64,000 nt of DNA from JOPF136 sp963773835 (GTDB lineage Bacteria > Acidobacteriota > Terriglobia > Acidiferrales > UBA7541). The notes under the pieces were generated by a model, which saw nothing but the letters and a program-made list of their open reading frames with translations, was not told the origin of the DNA and did not search any database. The first letter of the stretch is position 1; every line of letters starts with the position of its first letter. The translations under genes were made by a program, and so were the position numbers. Of the stretch, positions 43,798 through 52,621 are shown piece after piece. The stretch covers positions 806,001 to 870,000 of the forward strand of contig CAVZCQ010000001.1 of assembly GCA_963773835.1 (NCBI GenBank), given 5' to 3'.

Positions 43798-44766
43798 CTA
43801 GCGCCGCAGCTCCTCGGTGATGGCCTGCGCCACTTTCTTCGCCCGTGCCAGGTCGCCCGGCTCCAGCGAGATGGCGGCCACTCGCGCATGGCCCCCGCCG
43901 CCGTACCGCTCGCACAGCGCCGCCAGGTTGTGCCGCAACGGCGCCTTCGTCCACGGATTCGAGCCCACCGATACCTTCACCCGCTGCGCCGACGCGCTTA
44001 CCCCCACCGAATACACCGCGTCCGGGAACAGGTGATAGGGAATGAATTTATTGTAGCCTTCCATTTCGTCCCCGCTCAGGTCGAAATAGACCACGCCGTC
44101 TTCCGCGCGCGCGCGCTTTCGGAACAATTCGAGCGAGCGCTCGTGCCTCGCCAGCAGCGGGTCCAGGTGGCGCTTTACCTCCGGCAGCGTGATCATTTCT
44201 GCCACTGGTCGCACGGCCATCTCCGGGATCAGCCGCGGCACCAGATCGTCCTCCGGCGCGGCTTCGATCACCAGCGCCAATTTCATGGCCGGCTCGGCCA
44301 CTCCCACCGCCGTCGCCGCGTCCGGATACTGCGCCCCGTCGATGATGTCGCCCCAGCGCACCAGTTCGGCAATCGGCGCCGGATTGAATCCGAACTGTTT
44401 CGAGGCCACGTCCGCCAGCAGCTTCGTGCACGATTGATATTCGGGATTGTAAAACTTCTTCCCGGAATGGTCGTTTTTGAAATGTTCCGCGTCTTCGGCC
44501 GAGAGAAACGCGCTCTGGTGATGGTCGAACCACCAGGTCAGTTTCGGCGAGCTGGAGTACTTGAAGTCCACAATGGCGTTTTCGTCGCCGTCGAACATCT
44601 CCGGCGTGAACGGGTGCCGCGCCCGGTGCGTCATCCCCGTGAAGTGGAACTGCGCATCCGCCCGCATGCGCTCCCGGTAGAAGCGCACGAACACCGCGGA
44701 CGAGGCCGCGCCGTCAAAACACTTGTCGTGGAAAAACAGCCGTACCTGGATGGGCGTCGCGGCCAT
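43798..44766 (-). CDS. DHH-family phosphohydrolase
   Basis: 322 residues. HDKCFDGAASSAVF near the N-terminus, DHH in WWFDHHQSAF, and the C-terminal DHHA1 motif YGGGGHARVAA define the DHH/DHHA1 architecture of phosphoesterases (oligoribonucleases, RecJ-like and cyclic-dinucleotide phosphodiesterases). Metal ligands D, H, H are in the expected order. There is no RecJ OB-fold, so nanoRNase/pAp-phosphatase-like or polyphosphate-type activity is more likely. The ribosome binding site is weak. Confidence 0.85.
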   Translation of the reverse strand: MAATPIQVRLFFHDKCFDGAASSAVFVRFYRERMRADAQFHFTGMTHRARHPFTPEMFDGDENAIVDFKYSSSPKLTWWFDHHQSAFLSAEDAEHFKNDHSGKKFYNPEYQSCTKLLADVASKQFGFNPAPIAELVRWGDIIDGAQYPDAATAVGVAEPAMKLALVIEAAPEDDLVPRLIPEMAVRPVAEMITLPEVKRHLDPLLARHERSLELFRKRARAEDGVVYFDLSGDEMEGYNKFIPYHLFPDAVYSVGVSASAQRVKVSVGSNPWTKAPLRHNLAALCERYGGGGHARVAAISLEPGDLARAKKVAQAITEELRR

Positions 44767-44918
44767 GGGCGCTCAGTCTGCCGGCAATCTCCCTGTGAGG
44801 AAAACCCTGTACGATGGCGGGGAGTCCCTGGATTGTCAAGCGGAAAGCCCCGGCAGCGCCGGCTTTCTGCGTGCAGAGTCTTCCACCACGCCCGCCGGCC
44901 TGTCGGCTGCCTCCTCCC

Positions 44919-45350
44919 CTACGCCCGCAGCCAGTCTGCCTGCCAATCCCGCACCATCTGTTTGATCGCTTTGCGGTCCTCGATTTTCCCGTCGAGCACT
45001 TTGCGCGCCAGTTCCGGCAGCTCCGCGTCGCTCGCAAACCGCAGCGCCACGAGTTGCGCCACGTTGAACTCCGCAATCCTGCCCCGCAGCTCCGCGGCCA
45101 GCACCCGCTCCATCCGCAGCCGCATTTCCAGCCGGATCACCCGGTCCTGCACCGTCAGCGCAAAGATTCGCCCGTAGAACGCGCACAGAAGCAGCGCGAT
45201 GGCCACCAGAAGGCCGAATACATGCTCGGTGTTGAACCCCCGGAACAGCCGGATGGCGCTCCAGATGATGTTGGCCGTGAAGATCCCCAGCACTCCGATG
45301 TGAAACCCCGGAACGAACTTCGCGTGGTTCTCAAAATTCTGCGTCGCCAT
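44919..45350 (-). CDS. DUF6526 membrane protein
   Basis: 143 residues from ATG 45350 (GGAGGGCGCC upstream). Two N-terminal membrane segments (FHIGVLGIFTANIIWSAIRLF and HVFGLLVAIALLLCAFYGRIFAL) are followed by a soluble helical region (QDRVIRLEMRLRMERVLAAELRGRI, LPELARKVLDGKIEDRKAIKQMVRDWQADWLRA). This matches the small DUF6526 family, of unknown function, often found in Acidobacteriota. Confidence 0.8.
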   Translation of the reverse strand: MATQNFENHAKFVPGFHIGVLGIFTANIIWSAIRLFRGFNTEHVFGLLVAIALLLCAFYGRIFALTVQDRVIRLEMRLRMERVLAAELRGRIAEFNVAQLVALRFASDAELPELARKVLDGKIEDRKAIKQMVRDWQADWLRA

Positions 45351-45606
45351 GGCGCCCTCCGCTTTCCTTCCGCACTTTCGATGCGCGGAATTTTAGCAGA
45401 TTTCGCACATCTTCCTTGCCGCTCCGCTCCGCCCCCGAAGCCGGTCCTTCCCGCTCCGGCAATCTTTTTCTAGGGAATTTGCACGGGCGAAATTAGAATG
45501 CCGCCCTGTCTGGTTCGCTGGATCCGCAGACACAGTTTCTCCGGTCGCGGCTGGCCGCCCGTGGCCCGCCGCGCCGGATACTGCAAGCGACTCAGGAGGA
45601 GCGCAC

Positions 45607-46890
45607 ATGAATGCCGCCTCTCCCCAAACGCCCGCACCGGAAGTGTCCTCCGGAGGTTGGATCGCGCAGCTTTCCCCCTCGCAGCGCAGCACTCTGGTGG
45701 CCACTTTTGGCGGCTGGGCGTTGGACGGCATGGACGTGATGGTCTACAGCTTCGTAATCCCCAGCCTGATCGCGGCGTGGCACATCAGCCAGGGACAAGC
45801 GGGCCTGCTCGGTACCGCGGCTCTTTTGGTCTCGGCTGTCGGCGGTTGGCTGGCGGGCACGCTCTCCGACCGCTACGGGCGCGCGCGGATTCTCCAGCTC
45901 ACCATCGTGTGGTTCGCCTTCTTCACTTTCCTGAGCGGCTTCACGCAGTCCTTCACGCAATTGCTGGTCACTCGCAGCCTCCAGGGCCTGGGATTCGGCG
46001 GTGAATGGGCCGTCGGCTCGGTGCTGATGGGTGAAGTGATCCGCGCTGAGCACCGCGGAAAAGCTGTCGGCACCGTACAGGGAGGATGGGCCATCGGCTG
46101 GGGTCTCGCGGCAGTGTTCTACACCATCTTGTTTCGCACATTGCCGGATGCCGTCGCCTGGCGTGCCATGTTTTGGATCGGAATCCTTCCCGCTTTTCTG
46201 GTCTTCTACATTCGTCGCCGCGTCCCGGAGCCGCAGATCTACACGGAGACGCGCAGGCAGGTCGAGGATTCGGGCGCCCGGGTCAACTTTTTCGAGCTGT
46301 TCTCGCCCCAGGTCTTGGAGGTCACACTCCTCACCTCGGTGCTGGCCATCGGCGCGCAGGGCGGCTATTACGCCATCACCACCTGGCTCCCCACCTTTCT
46401 GAAGACGCAGCGAAAGCTCTCGGTGATGAACACGGGCGGTTACCTCTTTGTGGTGATTGCAGGCTCGTTTGTAGGTTACATGGTGAGTGCCTATCTGGCC
46501 GACCGTCTCGGGCGCAAAAAGACGCTCATCCTCTACGCGGTCTGTTCGTTCGTCACCGTCATTGCCTACACGTATCTGCCCATCGCCAATGCCCTGATGC
46601 TGGTCCTGGGGTTCCCGCTCGGATTTTTTTCCTCGGGCGTGTTCAGTCCCATCGGAGCGTTCTTCACGGAGCTGTTTCCCAGCCGCCTGCGCGGTTCCGG
46701 TCAGGGCTTCTCCTACAATTTCGGCCGCGGCATCGGCGCGTTGTTCCCGACCCTCGTCGGATTCCTGAGCTTTCGCCTCTCCCTCGGCCAGGCCATCGCC
46801 ATCTTCGCCGCCGGCGCCTATCTGATCATGATCCTGGGCACCATCCTTCTGCCGGAAACCCGCGGAAAGGAGTTGCGCGTGTTTGAGTAA
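45607..46890 (+). CDS. MFS transporter, aromatic acid/sialic acid:H+ symporter type
   Basis: 427 residues with about 12 membrane segments. GWALDGMDVMVYSFVIPSL at the first helix and LSDRYGRARIL in the loop 2-3 are typical of the AAHS/NanT-like MFS families. GFGGEWAVGSVLMGE and FTELFPSRLRGSGQGFSYNFGR fit the same group. CAGGAGGAGCGCAC gives a strong ribosome binding site. The substrate cannot be told from sequence. Confidence 0.88.
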   Translation: MNAASPQTPAPEVSSGGWIAQLSPSQRSTLVATFGGWALDGMDVMVYSFVIPSLIAAWHISQGQAGLLGTAALLVSAVGGWLAGTLSDRYGRARILQLTIVWFAFFTFLSGFTQSFTQLLVTRSLQGLGFGGEWAVGSVLMGEVIRAEHRGKAVGTVQGGWAIGWGLAAVFYTILFRTLPDAVAWRAMFWIGILPAFLVFYIRRRVPEPQIYTETRRQVEDSGARVNFFELFSPQVLEVTLLTSVLAIGAQGGYYAITTWLPTFLKTQRKLSVMNTGGYLFVVIAGSFVGYMVSAYLADRLGRKKTLILYAVCSFVTVIAYTYLPIANALMLVLGFPLGFFSSGVFSPIGAFFTELFPSRLRGSGQGFSYNFGRGIGALFPTLVGFLSFRLSLGQAIAIFAAGAYLIMILGTILLPETRGKELRVFE

Positions 46891-46946
46891 GCACTCGAGG
46901 TATGTCAATTGCCCACCCTCTCCACGAGTGATAAATTGAGTGCCAT

Positions 46947-47033
46947 GCGGAAGTGGCGGAACTGGCAGACGCGCAGGGCTTAGGACCCTGTGGCCGCGAG
47001 GCCGTGGGGGTTCAAATCCCTCCTTCCGCACCA
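46947..47033 (+). tRNA. tRNA-Leu (anticodon TAG), CCA encoded
   Basis: Class II cloverleaf of 87 bases: acceptor GCGGAAG/CTTCCGC, anticodon arm CAGGG-CTTAGGA-CCCTG with TAG, a long variable arm GGCCGCGAGGCC, T-arm with TTCAAAT, discriminator A and encoded CCA. It has the same acceptor and D-arm as the tRNA-Leu(GAG) at 58.5 kb. Confidence 0.96.
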
Positions 47034-47314
47034 AGATTTCCGCCCAGGAAATTTTGTCCTGTGTCCGCTGCCGCGGACGTCCGAAGGGTCTGCTCTCCCT
47101 TCTCAGCCTCCGGCGAGTGTCCTCCAATCATTACGGACCGCGGCGCAATTCGCCTCGATGCCCCCGGGAATCCAGACTGGTTCGGCATTTGCGATTCGGC
47201 TGTCGAGCTGGCCTGCAGAAATTTCGAAAGGAGGATGTTCACCTGGCCTGTCCGTTTCGGATTCTCGGGCGTATCATGGGCGGTACCGGAAAGCCCCCGG
47301 CGGAGGTGCCTCGA

Positions 47315-48112
47315 ATGCTCCCTGCTCTCCGCTCCCCGCGGTTGCGCGCTGCGCTCCTGCTTTCCTGCGTCCTCGCCGCCTCCACCCTCCTCCATGCCGA
47401 CGAGTTCTGGAGGAATAAGCCGCGCTCGGAATGGAGCCTCAAGCAGTCCCTGAAACTCCTGGAGGATTCTCCGTGGGCCCGGCAGGAAGTCCGGGTCGTG
47501 GCACGGCCCGGCTCCGGGCCGGACATGCTGGTCGACAGGTCCCGTGCCCATTGCGACCCCGACGCCATCGACGGCGCCGGCAACTGTATGCAGACCCGTA
47601 TCCAGGCTCCCGTCGACTCCTCGCGCTCCAGTCAGATCGACTTCTCCACTGGAAATGAAATCATCTTCCTGATCCGATGGGAATCTTCCGCTCCCATCGA
47701 AGACGCTTTTGCTCGCCTCGCCGAATTGGGGGAACGCGCCACCGCACAATATCTCTCCATGCCGCCGCGTTTGCCCGCCGACCGTTTTGTGATCACGATC
47801 AAAGCCCTCGAGAAGGCTGTACCCATCGGCTCCCAGCCCGGCTCCATGCCCCTGGACCCTTTCGGCTCCCTCGATAACGATGCGGCTGGACCGCGCGCAC
47901 GCCTCATCGTGGGCAATGTCGGCGTCCTTCCTCTCGAGTCGGAGCGCTCCGGCGTCGGCGCTTCCGACGCCCTCCACTTCTACTTCCCGCGCCAAGTGAA
48001 GGGTGTGCCCCTCATCCCGCCGGGCGGCGCCTCTCGCGTCACCTTCGAGTTTCGTGGCCAGCGCTTTTCCGTCAAAACACACTTCACCTTGACCTCCGAC
48101 ATGCTCCATTGA
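47315..48112 (+). CDS. Secreted protein of unknown function (265 aa)
   Basis: 265 residues from ATG 47315 with GGAGGTG six bases upstream; longer frames run through the tRNA. The signal peptide (LRAALLLSCVLAASTLLHA) precedes a mature start DEFWRNKPRSEWSLKQSLKLLEDSPWARQEVRV, a Trp-rich opening that may define the family. Beta-rich C-terminal parts (IIFLIRWESSAP, RVTFEFRGQRFSVKTHFTL) follow. I do not recognise a named domain. It probably sits in the periplasm. Confidence 0.72.
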   Translation: MLPALRSPRLRAALLLSCVLAASTLLHADEFWRNKPRSEWSLKQSLKLLEDSPWARQEVRVVARPGSGPDMLVDRSRAHCDPDAIDGAGNCMQTRIQAPVDSSRSSQIDFSTGNEIIFLIRWESSAPIEDAFARLAELGERATAQYLSMPPRLPADRFVITIKALEKAVPIGSQPGSMPLDPFGSLDNDAAGPRARLIVGNVGVLPLESERSGVGASDALHFYFPRQVKGVPLIPPGGASRVTFEFRGQRFSVKTHFTLTSDMLH

Positions 48113-48490
48113 ATCGTTCTGTACTTTTTTCGTCAGCCTCGGTTTTTCAGGGGGCCTGACCTGAATATATTTTCGGAGAGCTGTCGAGCGGGCAGGCCGC
48201 AGGAGCATCCCGCTCCCGAAGCTTCGGGATGCGGGATCGTGCCCCACAGCATGCGGCAACCCGCGCCGGCGGCAATCAGGAGCGTCACCTGATCTCCATG
48301 GAAGTTACGCGTCTGCACGGAGCGCCGGGTGAGAAATCCCGCTCAGCGCTGGGACGAGGACTGCTCGGGAGTGCGGCTCCCGATGCTTCGAGAGCGCCGA
48401 GTCTCGCATCACGGCCTGCGATTCGCTGCTCTTCCGCGGTGTGGGGTAGCCACGGCCGGTCACGCTCCGGCCGCGCGAATGCAGCCCGGC
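48113..48490. other. Intergenic region between convergent genes
   Basis: About 380 bases at a convergent junction. It holds the palindrome TCCCGAAGCTTCGGGA (48214-48229) within GCATCCC...GGGATGC arms, and another GGCTCCCGATGC-type repeat near 48370. No coding frame with a ribosome binding site was seen. Strings like CTTCGGGATG recur at 2390 and 11150. Confidence 0.5.
48214..48229. repeat. 16-bp perfect palindrome TCCCGAAGCTTCGGGA
   Basis: Perfect two-fold symmetry, embedded in longer imperfect arms. Its core GAAGCTTCGGGA is shared with 2388-2399 and 11150-11161, so it marks a second small family of dispersed palindromes. Confidence 0.7.
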
Positions 48491-51400
48491 CTAGGATCCG
48501 CCGGTCTTCGGTGTGGAGGACGTCGCAGGGGTCGCCACCGCGCGGTCGCGCCGCCGGCTCCGGCTCTTCGGTGAGGTCGGCGGCGTCACTCCGGCCAGGT
48601 CCGCCAGCACCCGCCGCAGTTTGTGCCGCTCCTCTAGGTCGATGTCCACGATTTCGAATCCCATCATCTGGCTCCGCGAATCCCGCACGAACGCGGTCGC
48701 CTTGATGCTTTTCATCGCCTGTGTGAATTTAATCTGGATCAGCGTCCCGGGCGTCAGGTAGCGTTCGCACGTCGCGATCCCGCCCCCCAGGTTCATCGAG
48801 GTCGTCTCCAGCTTCTGGTTTTGGCGCAAGTTCGTCGTCACCAGCGGCAGCGGCCGCGACAGCTTCAGCCGCGCATACCTCCGCTGCCTCAGCACAGACG
48901 ACATCGGCTCTTCGAGCGGCGTCGCGATGGCGAACTCGCCCGCCTCGATCCCGCTCCGCGGAAAGAAATTCTTCACGAAGTCCGGATCCAGTTTCTCCAG
49001 CGCCTGCAGCGATACCACCCGCAGCTCCGCCGGATAGCTCCACCGGAACATCTGTCTCGTTTCCACGATTTTCCGCAGGATGGGGATGGCGTCGGTCGCG
49101 CGCAGCCGCGAGAGCGCTTCGATCGCCTTGATGCGCAGGTACGGCGCGCTCTCCGGCGGCAGGTTTCCGCCCGCCAGCTCCATCAACATGGGCACCGCCG
49201 CCGCCTCGCCGCTCAGCCCCACCTCGTCGAGCGCCAGCGGTTTCACCAGCGGGTCGAGCTGGTCGAACATGGTCAGCAGCAGCCGGCACCGGTGCGCAGA
49301 GTCCGCCGCGGCGATTTGCCGGATCACCCGGTCGTGGAACGACCGCTGCCATTCCCCCACTTTCGGCGCCAGCCACAGCTCCAGCGCTTCCGGATCCAGC
49401 CGCGCCAGCAGCCCAACTGATTCCACCGCCTGTGGCGGCGGGCCGGACCGCAGCACGTCCCGCAGAAACGCCGCGCCCGTCTCTCCCAGTTCCCGCGCCA
49501 TCCGCAGCAGCAGATCCACGTCCTCCCGGAAACCCGCGCGGCTGAACCGCACCGCCAGTTGTTCGATCGCGGGTCGCGGTGCCCGTTTCAGGAGCTCCGT
49601 GAGGCCCTCGGGAATGGACTCTTCGCGCAGTCCCTCCTCGATGAATTCCGGAATCCGGTTCTCCACTCCGATGCGCGAGAACAGGTTCTGCCCCGCGCCC
49701 GGCCGCGCCTTTTCGATTTCCTCGACCAGGTCCAGGGATTTGATCATGGCCGGAAACGAATGCAGGCTCGCCGCCGCCTGGCTGAGCCGCACGAAGGCCG
49801 CTCCGATCAGCGTCTGCAACTCCGGTTTTTCCTCCACAGACACCTGTTTTCCCACCATCTCGATGGACTCGAGCAGGAGTTCGGACTCCTCTCCCATCAT
49901 CATGTCCGCCAGGTCCGGCAGACCCAGCGCCGTCTCCCTCCGCGCCTCGGAATCCTGCAGCGAGATGCAGTTCACATAATTGCGCAGCACTTTGTTCGCA
50001 GTTTCTATGTCGCCCTTCTTCCGCAGCTCGTCCACGTATTGCCGGATGTTCCGCGAGGGCACACACCAGGCCTCTCCGGTGAGCAGCACCTCGCGCTTTT
50101 TCTCGTCCGGCACTTCCTCCCAGAAGAACTGCGTCATCAACTGCACGTGCGACTCGTATTTCACGCCGGTCTGCGACATTTTCTCTTCATGCGCCCCGAT
50201 CACTTTGCGCAGCGCGTCGATTTCCTGGTTCAGGCTTTCGAACATCTGTTTCACCGCGTTCACGCGCACTTCGCCCCGTTCATAGCTCTCCAGCGCGAAC
50301 CGGATGGCGATGTGCTGCGCCAGTTTCAGTAACATCGGCTGGTCCGGCTGGTCCGTTGTCGCCTGCGCCGCCAGTCCCGCCAGCGCGTTGTACAGCAGCG
50401 TCTGCGCCCGCATCGGCATGGTCGTCAGCCGTTGCTGGAACATCGCGGGCTCGGCTCCGCCTGCCGGTGCCGTCGTGGATTTCCCCAACTGCACCAGCAT
50501 CTGCAGCACACCACGGATGTCTTCCTGCTGGATGGTGAACGTCGCACCGCCGGAACTTCCAGGCACATACACGCCCGAGGGTGGCGGCGCACTTCCGGTC
50601 GTTCCTTTCACATCGACGGACAACCCCGCCGTAGCTGCTGCGGCCCACATGCTCGGGCGCACTTTTTTCCCGCCGCCCTCGCCCCCTGCGCCGCCGGTCC
50701 CTCCGCCGCCTCCACCGCCGGTGCCGGCTGATCCCCAGCTTCCGCCGCCTACGCCTGTACCGCCGCTGCCGAGACTACCGGCTCCAGGTCCGCCGAAACC
50801 ACCACCACCCGGCCCACCACTTCCGGGTACGCCGACTCCCGGAGCACCGCTACCCCCAGGAACGACAACGCTGCCAGCAGGGCCAACTACGCTGCCGGAA
50901 GGAGCAACAACGCTGCCAGCAGGGCCAACTACGCTGCCGGAAGGAACAACAACGCTGCCGGCAGGGACCCACGTGCCTCCGGCACCTCCGCCTTCGCCTG
51001 ACGGGCTGGCACTTCCCGTGGGTGCGCCCTCCGGGGATGCCTCACCCGCAGGCGCAGCTCCGCCAGTGCTACCGGCGGGAATCCACACCATTCCCTCCGC
51101 TGCGCTTCCAGTAGCACCTTGACCGGGAGTAGCACCAGGGCTGGTGCCGCCAGGAACACCCCCAGCAGGTACCCACACGCCAGCACCGCCACCCGTTCCA
51201 CTACCGCTCGGCCCGCCACCGCCCGGTCCACCACCAGTGCCACCTCCGGTGCCGCCGCCGGGTGCTACCCAGCCTCCGCCTCCACCAGTTCCGCCTCCGC
51301 CGCCCCCCAAACCAGCACTTCCTCCGGTTCCTCCGCCCCCCCAGCCACCTGGTCCACCGCCGCCAGGTCCACCGCCGCCAGGTCCACCGCCGCTAGGTCC

Positions 51401-52378
51401 GCCTCCGCTAGTTCCGCCTCCGCCAGGTCCACCGCCGCTAGGTCCGCCTCCACCAGTTCCGCCTCCGCCGGTTCCTCCGCCTCCCGGGCCACCTCCTCCA
51501 GGACCTCCGCCACTTCCACCACCGCCGCCGGAACCCCAACTACCGCCTCCGCCGGTTCCTCCGCCTCCCGGGCCACCGCCACCAGGCCCACCGCCGCCTG
51601 GACCACCACCGCCGAATCCACCGCCTCCCGGGCCACTGCCACCAGGTCCACCGCCGCCCGGACCTCCCCCGCTGCCGCTCCCACCGCCGGGACCCCAATT
51701 GCCGCCCCCGCCAGTTCCTCCGCCGCCCGGGCCTCCGCCTCCCGGGCCACCGCCACCAGGTCCACCTCCGCCGGGTCCGCCTCCAGGATTCCGCGCCCCC
51801 TGGGAAGCCAGGATGAGTTGCAGCAATTTCTGCGGATCATCGAACCACGCCTTCATCTGCGCGGCGTCCGCTCCCATTGCCTTCGCCGTCATTTGCACCG
51901 CGGTTTTCACGCCCGCCATCATCGGATCTTCGCGCACGAAGCGCACTTCGTTCACGCGGATGCCGGGGTCGCCTTCGATCGCGGTCCGCAGTTGTTCGGC
52001 CAGCGCTCCTGCAGTCCCTGCCGAGCCTCCTGCGCCGGAAGGAAATGCGCGGATAAACCGCGCCAGCGTCGCCTGCGTGCACTGCGAGGTGAACATGATG
52101 CTGGCGATTCCCGCGCCCGAGATCATGCGCGCGAAACTTTTCTCCGCTGCTGCCGATTCCAGCGGAACGCCGTCCAGGTGCAGTTGATCGCCGTGCGCCC
52201 CCAGCAGCAGGCTGCCCCCGCCCTGGCCCTGCAGCACCGACCGCAATTCATTCCATGTGATTTCGAATTGTGCCGCCGTCCGCGCGTGCCCGAATTCGTA
52301 CAGCCGCGCGAATTTCAGCAGAATATTCAGGCTGCGGACGAAGGCGCGTGCTGCTGCGGTTTTGGCGTCCGAGGTCAT
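48491..52378 (-). CDS. Very large Gly-rich protein with helical repeats and PilZ-like C-terminus (1295 aa)
   Basis: Residues 1-190 are alpha-helical, beginning LNILLKFARLYEFGHARTAAQFEITWNEL. About 197-565 is low complexity: GPGGGG/GTGGGG/GTSGGGPSGGG runs, then heptads P(A/S)GSVV(V/G/A) around 470-507. About 600-1150 is helical with HEAT-like stretches (APYLRIKAIEALSRLRATDAIPIL). The last ~110 residues resemble PilZ: RRYARLKL gives the RxxxR arginines, while the second motif TSMNLGGGIA lacks the usual Asp/Asn, so c-di-GMP binding is uncertain. No signal peptide or membrane segment is seen, so it is probably cytoplasmic. Function unknown; the stem is a scaffold guess. Confidence 0.8.
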   Translation of the reverse strand: MTSDAKTAAARAFVRSLNILLKFARLYEFGHARTAAQFEITWNELRSVLQGQGGGSLLLGAHGDQLHLDGVPLESAAAEKSFARMISGAGIASIMFTSQCTQATLARFIRAFPSGAGGSAGTAGALAEQLRTAIEGDPGIRVNEVRFVREDPMMAGVKTAVQMTAKAMGADAAQMKAWFDDPQKLLQLILASQGARNPGGGPGGGGPGGGGPGGGGPGGGGTGGGGNWGPGGGSGSGGGPGGGGPGGSGPGGGGFGGGGPGGGGPGGGGPGGGGTGGGGSWGSGGGGGSGGGPGGGGPGGGGTGGGGTGGGGPSGGGPGGGGTSGGGPSGGGPGGGGPGGGGPGGWGGGGTGGSAGLGGGGGGTGGGGGWVAPGGGTGGGTGGGPGGGGPSGSGTGGGAGVWVPAGGVPGGTSPGATPGQGATGSAAEGMVWIPAGSTGGAAPAGEASPEGAPTGSASPSGEGGGAGGTWVPAGSVVVPSGSVVGPAGSVVAPSGSVVGPAGSVVVPGGSGAPGVGVPGSGGPGGGGFGGPGAGSLGSGGTGVGGGSWGSAGTGGGGGGGTGGAGGEGGGKKVRPSMWAAAATAGLSVDVKGTTGSAPPPSGVYVPGSSGGATFTIQQEDIRGVLQMLVQLGKSTTAPAGGAEPAMFQQRLTTMPMRAQTLLYNALAGLAAQATTDQPDQPMLLKLAQHIAIRFALESYERGEVRVNAVKQMFESLNQEIDALRKVIGAHEEKMSQTGVKYESHVQLMTQFFWEEVPDEKKREVLLTGEAWCVPSRNIRQYVDELRKKGDIETANKVLRNYVNCISLQDSEARRETALGLPDLADMMMGEESELLLESIEMVGKQVSVEEKPELQTLIGAAFVRLSQAAASLHSFPAMIKSLDLVEEIEKARPGAGQNLFSRIGVENRIPEFIEEGLREESIPEGLTELLKRAPRPAIEQLAVRFSRAGFREDVDLLLRMARELGETGAAFLRDVLRSGPPPQAVESVGLLARLDPEALELWLAPKVGEWQRSFHDRVIRQIAAADSAHRCRLLLTMFDQLDPLVKPLALDEVGLSGEAAAVPMLMELAGGNLPPESAPYLRIKAIEALSRLRATDAIPILRKIVETRQMFRWSYPAELRVVSLQALEKLDPDFVKNFFPRSGIEAGEFAIATPLEEPMSSVLRQRRYARLKLSRPLPLVTTNLRQNQKLETTSMNLGGGIATCERYLTPGTLIQIKFTQAMKSIKATAFVRDSRSQMMGFEIVDIDLEERHKLRRVLADLAGVTPPTSPKSRSRRRDRAVATPATSSTPKTGGS
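50690..51790 (-). repeat. 1.1-kb coding low-complexity repeat (Gly-rich) with 21-bp heptad repeats
   Basis: Tandem 9- to 18-bp units encode GPGGGG/GTGGGG-type glycine runs on the minus strand; the plus strand reads as polyproline shadows. At 50857-50970, 21-bp units encode P(A/S)GSVV(V/G/A), five copies plus a partial. The array is in frame with the 1295-aa gene, so length changes should keep the frame. Assembly errors are possible here. Confidence 0.8.
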
Positions 52379-52621
52379 GCTTCCCTGGCCGTCCTGTCGG
52401 AGTGCTTGCCGGTCCGGTTACGTTAACGCCATTGTCCCCGCGACGCAATCACTCCGCCTCTTCCCTGTGGCCTATTCACCACTGCAAATGCGCGCCGCGG
52501 AGGTTTCTCACCGCTTCGCCGGCGGGAAATCCTGGCTTTCCTCTCCTCGGCGCGCACCATCTATTTGCTATCATCTCATTTCTCGGGCCGATGGGCATTG
52601 CGGCGCGCGCCTTCCGCCAGC

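Noticed and set aside
46940..47314. Long N-terminal extension of the 265-aa secreted protein
   Set aside because: The extended frame runs through tRNA-Leu; the ATG at 47315 has a good ribosome binding site and signal peptide.
50690..51790. Possible CRISPR array or tandem satellite
   Set aside because: Repeats are short, irregular and in frame with a coding sequence; no spacers or cas genes.
50304..52426. Polyproline and Ser/Ala/Thr-rich plus-strand frames
   Set aside because: Shadows of the glycine-rich repeat block of the 1295-aa gene.
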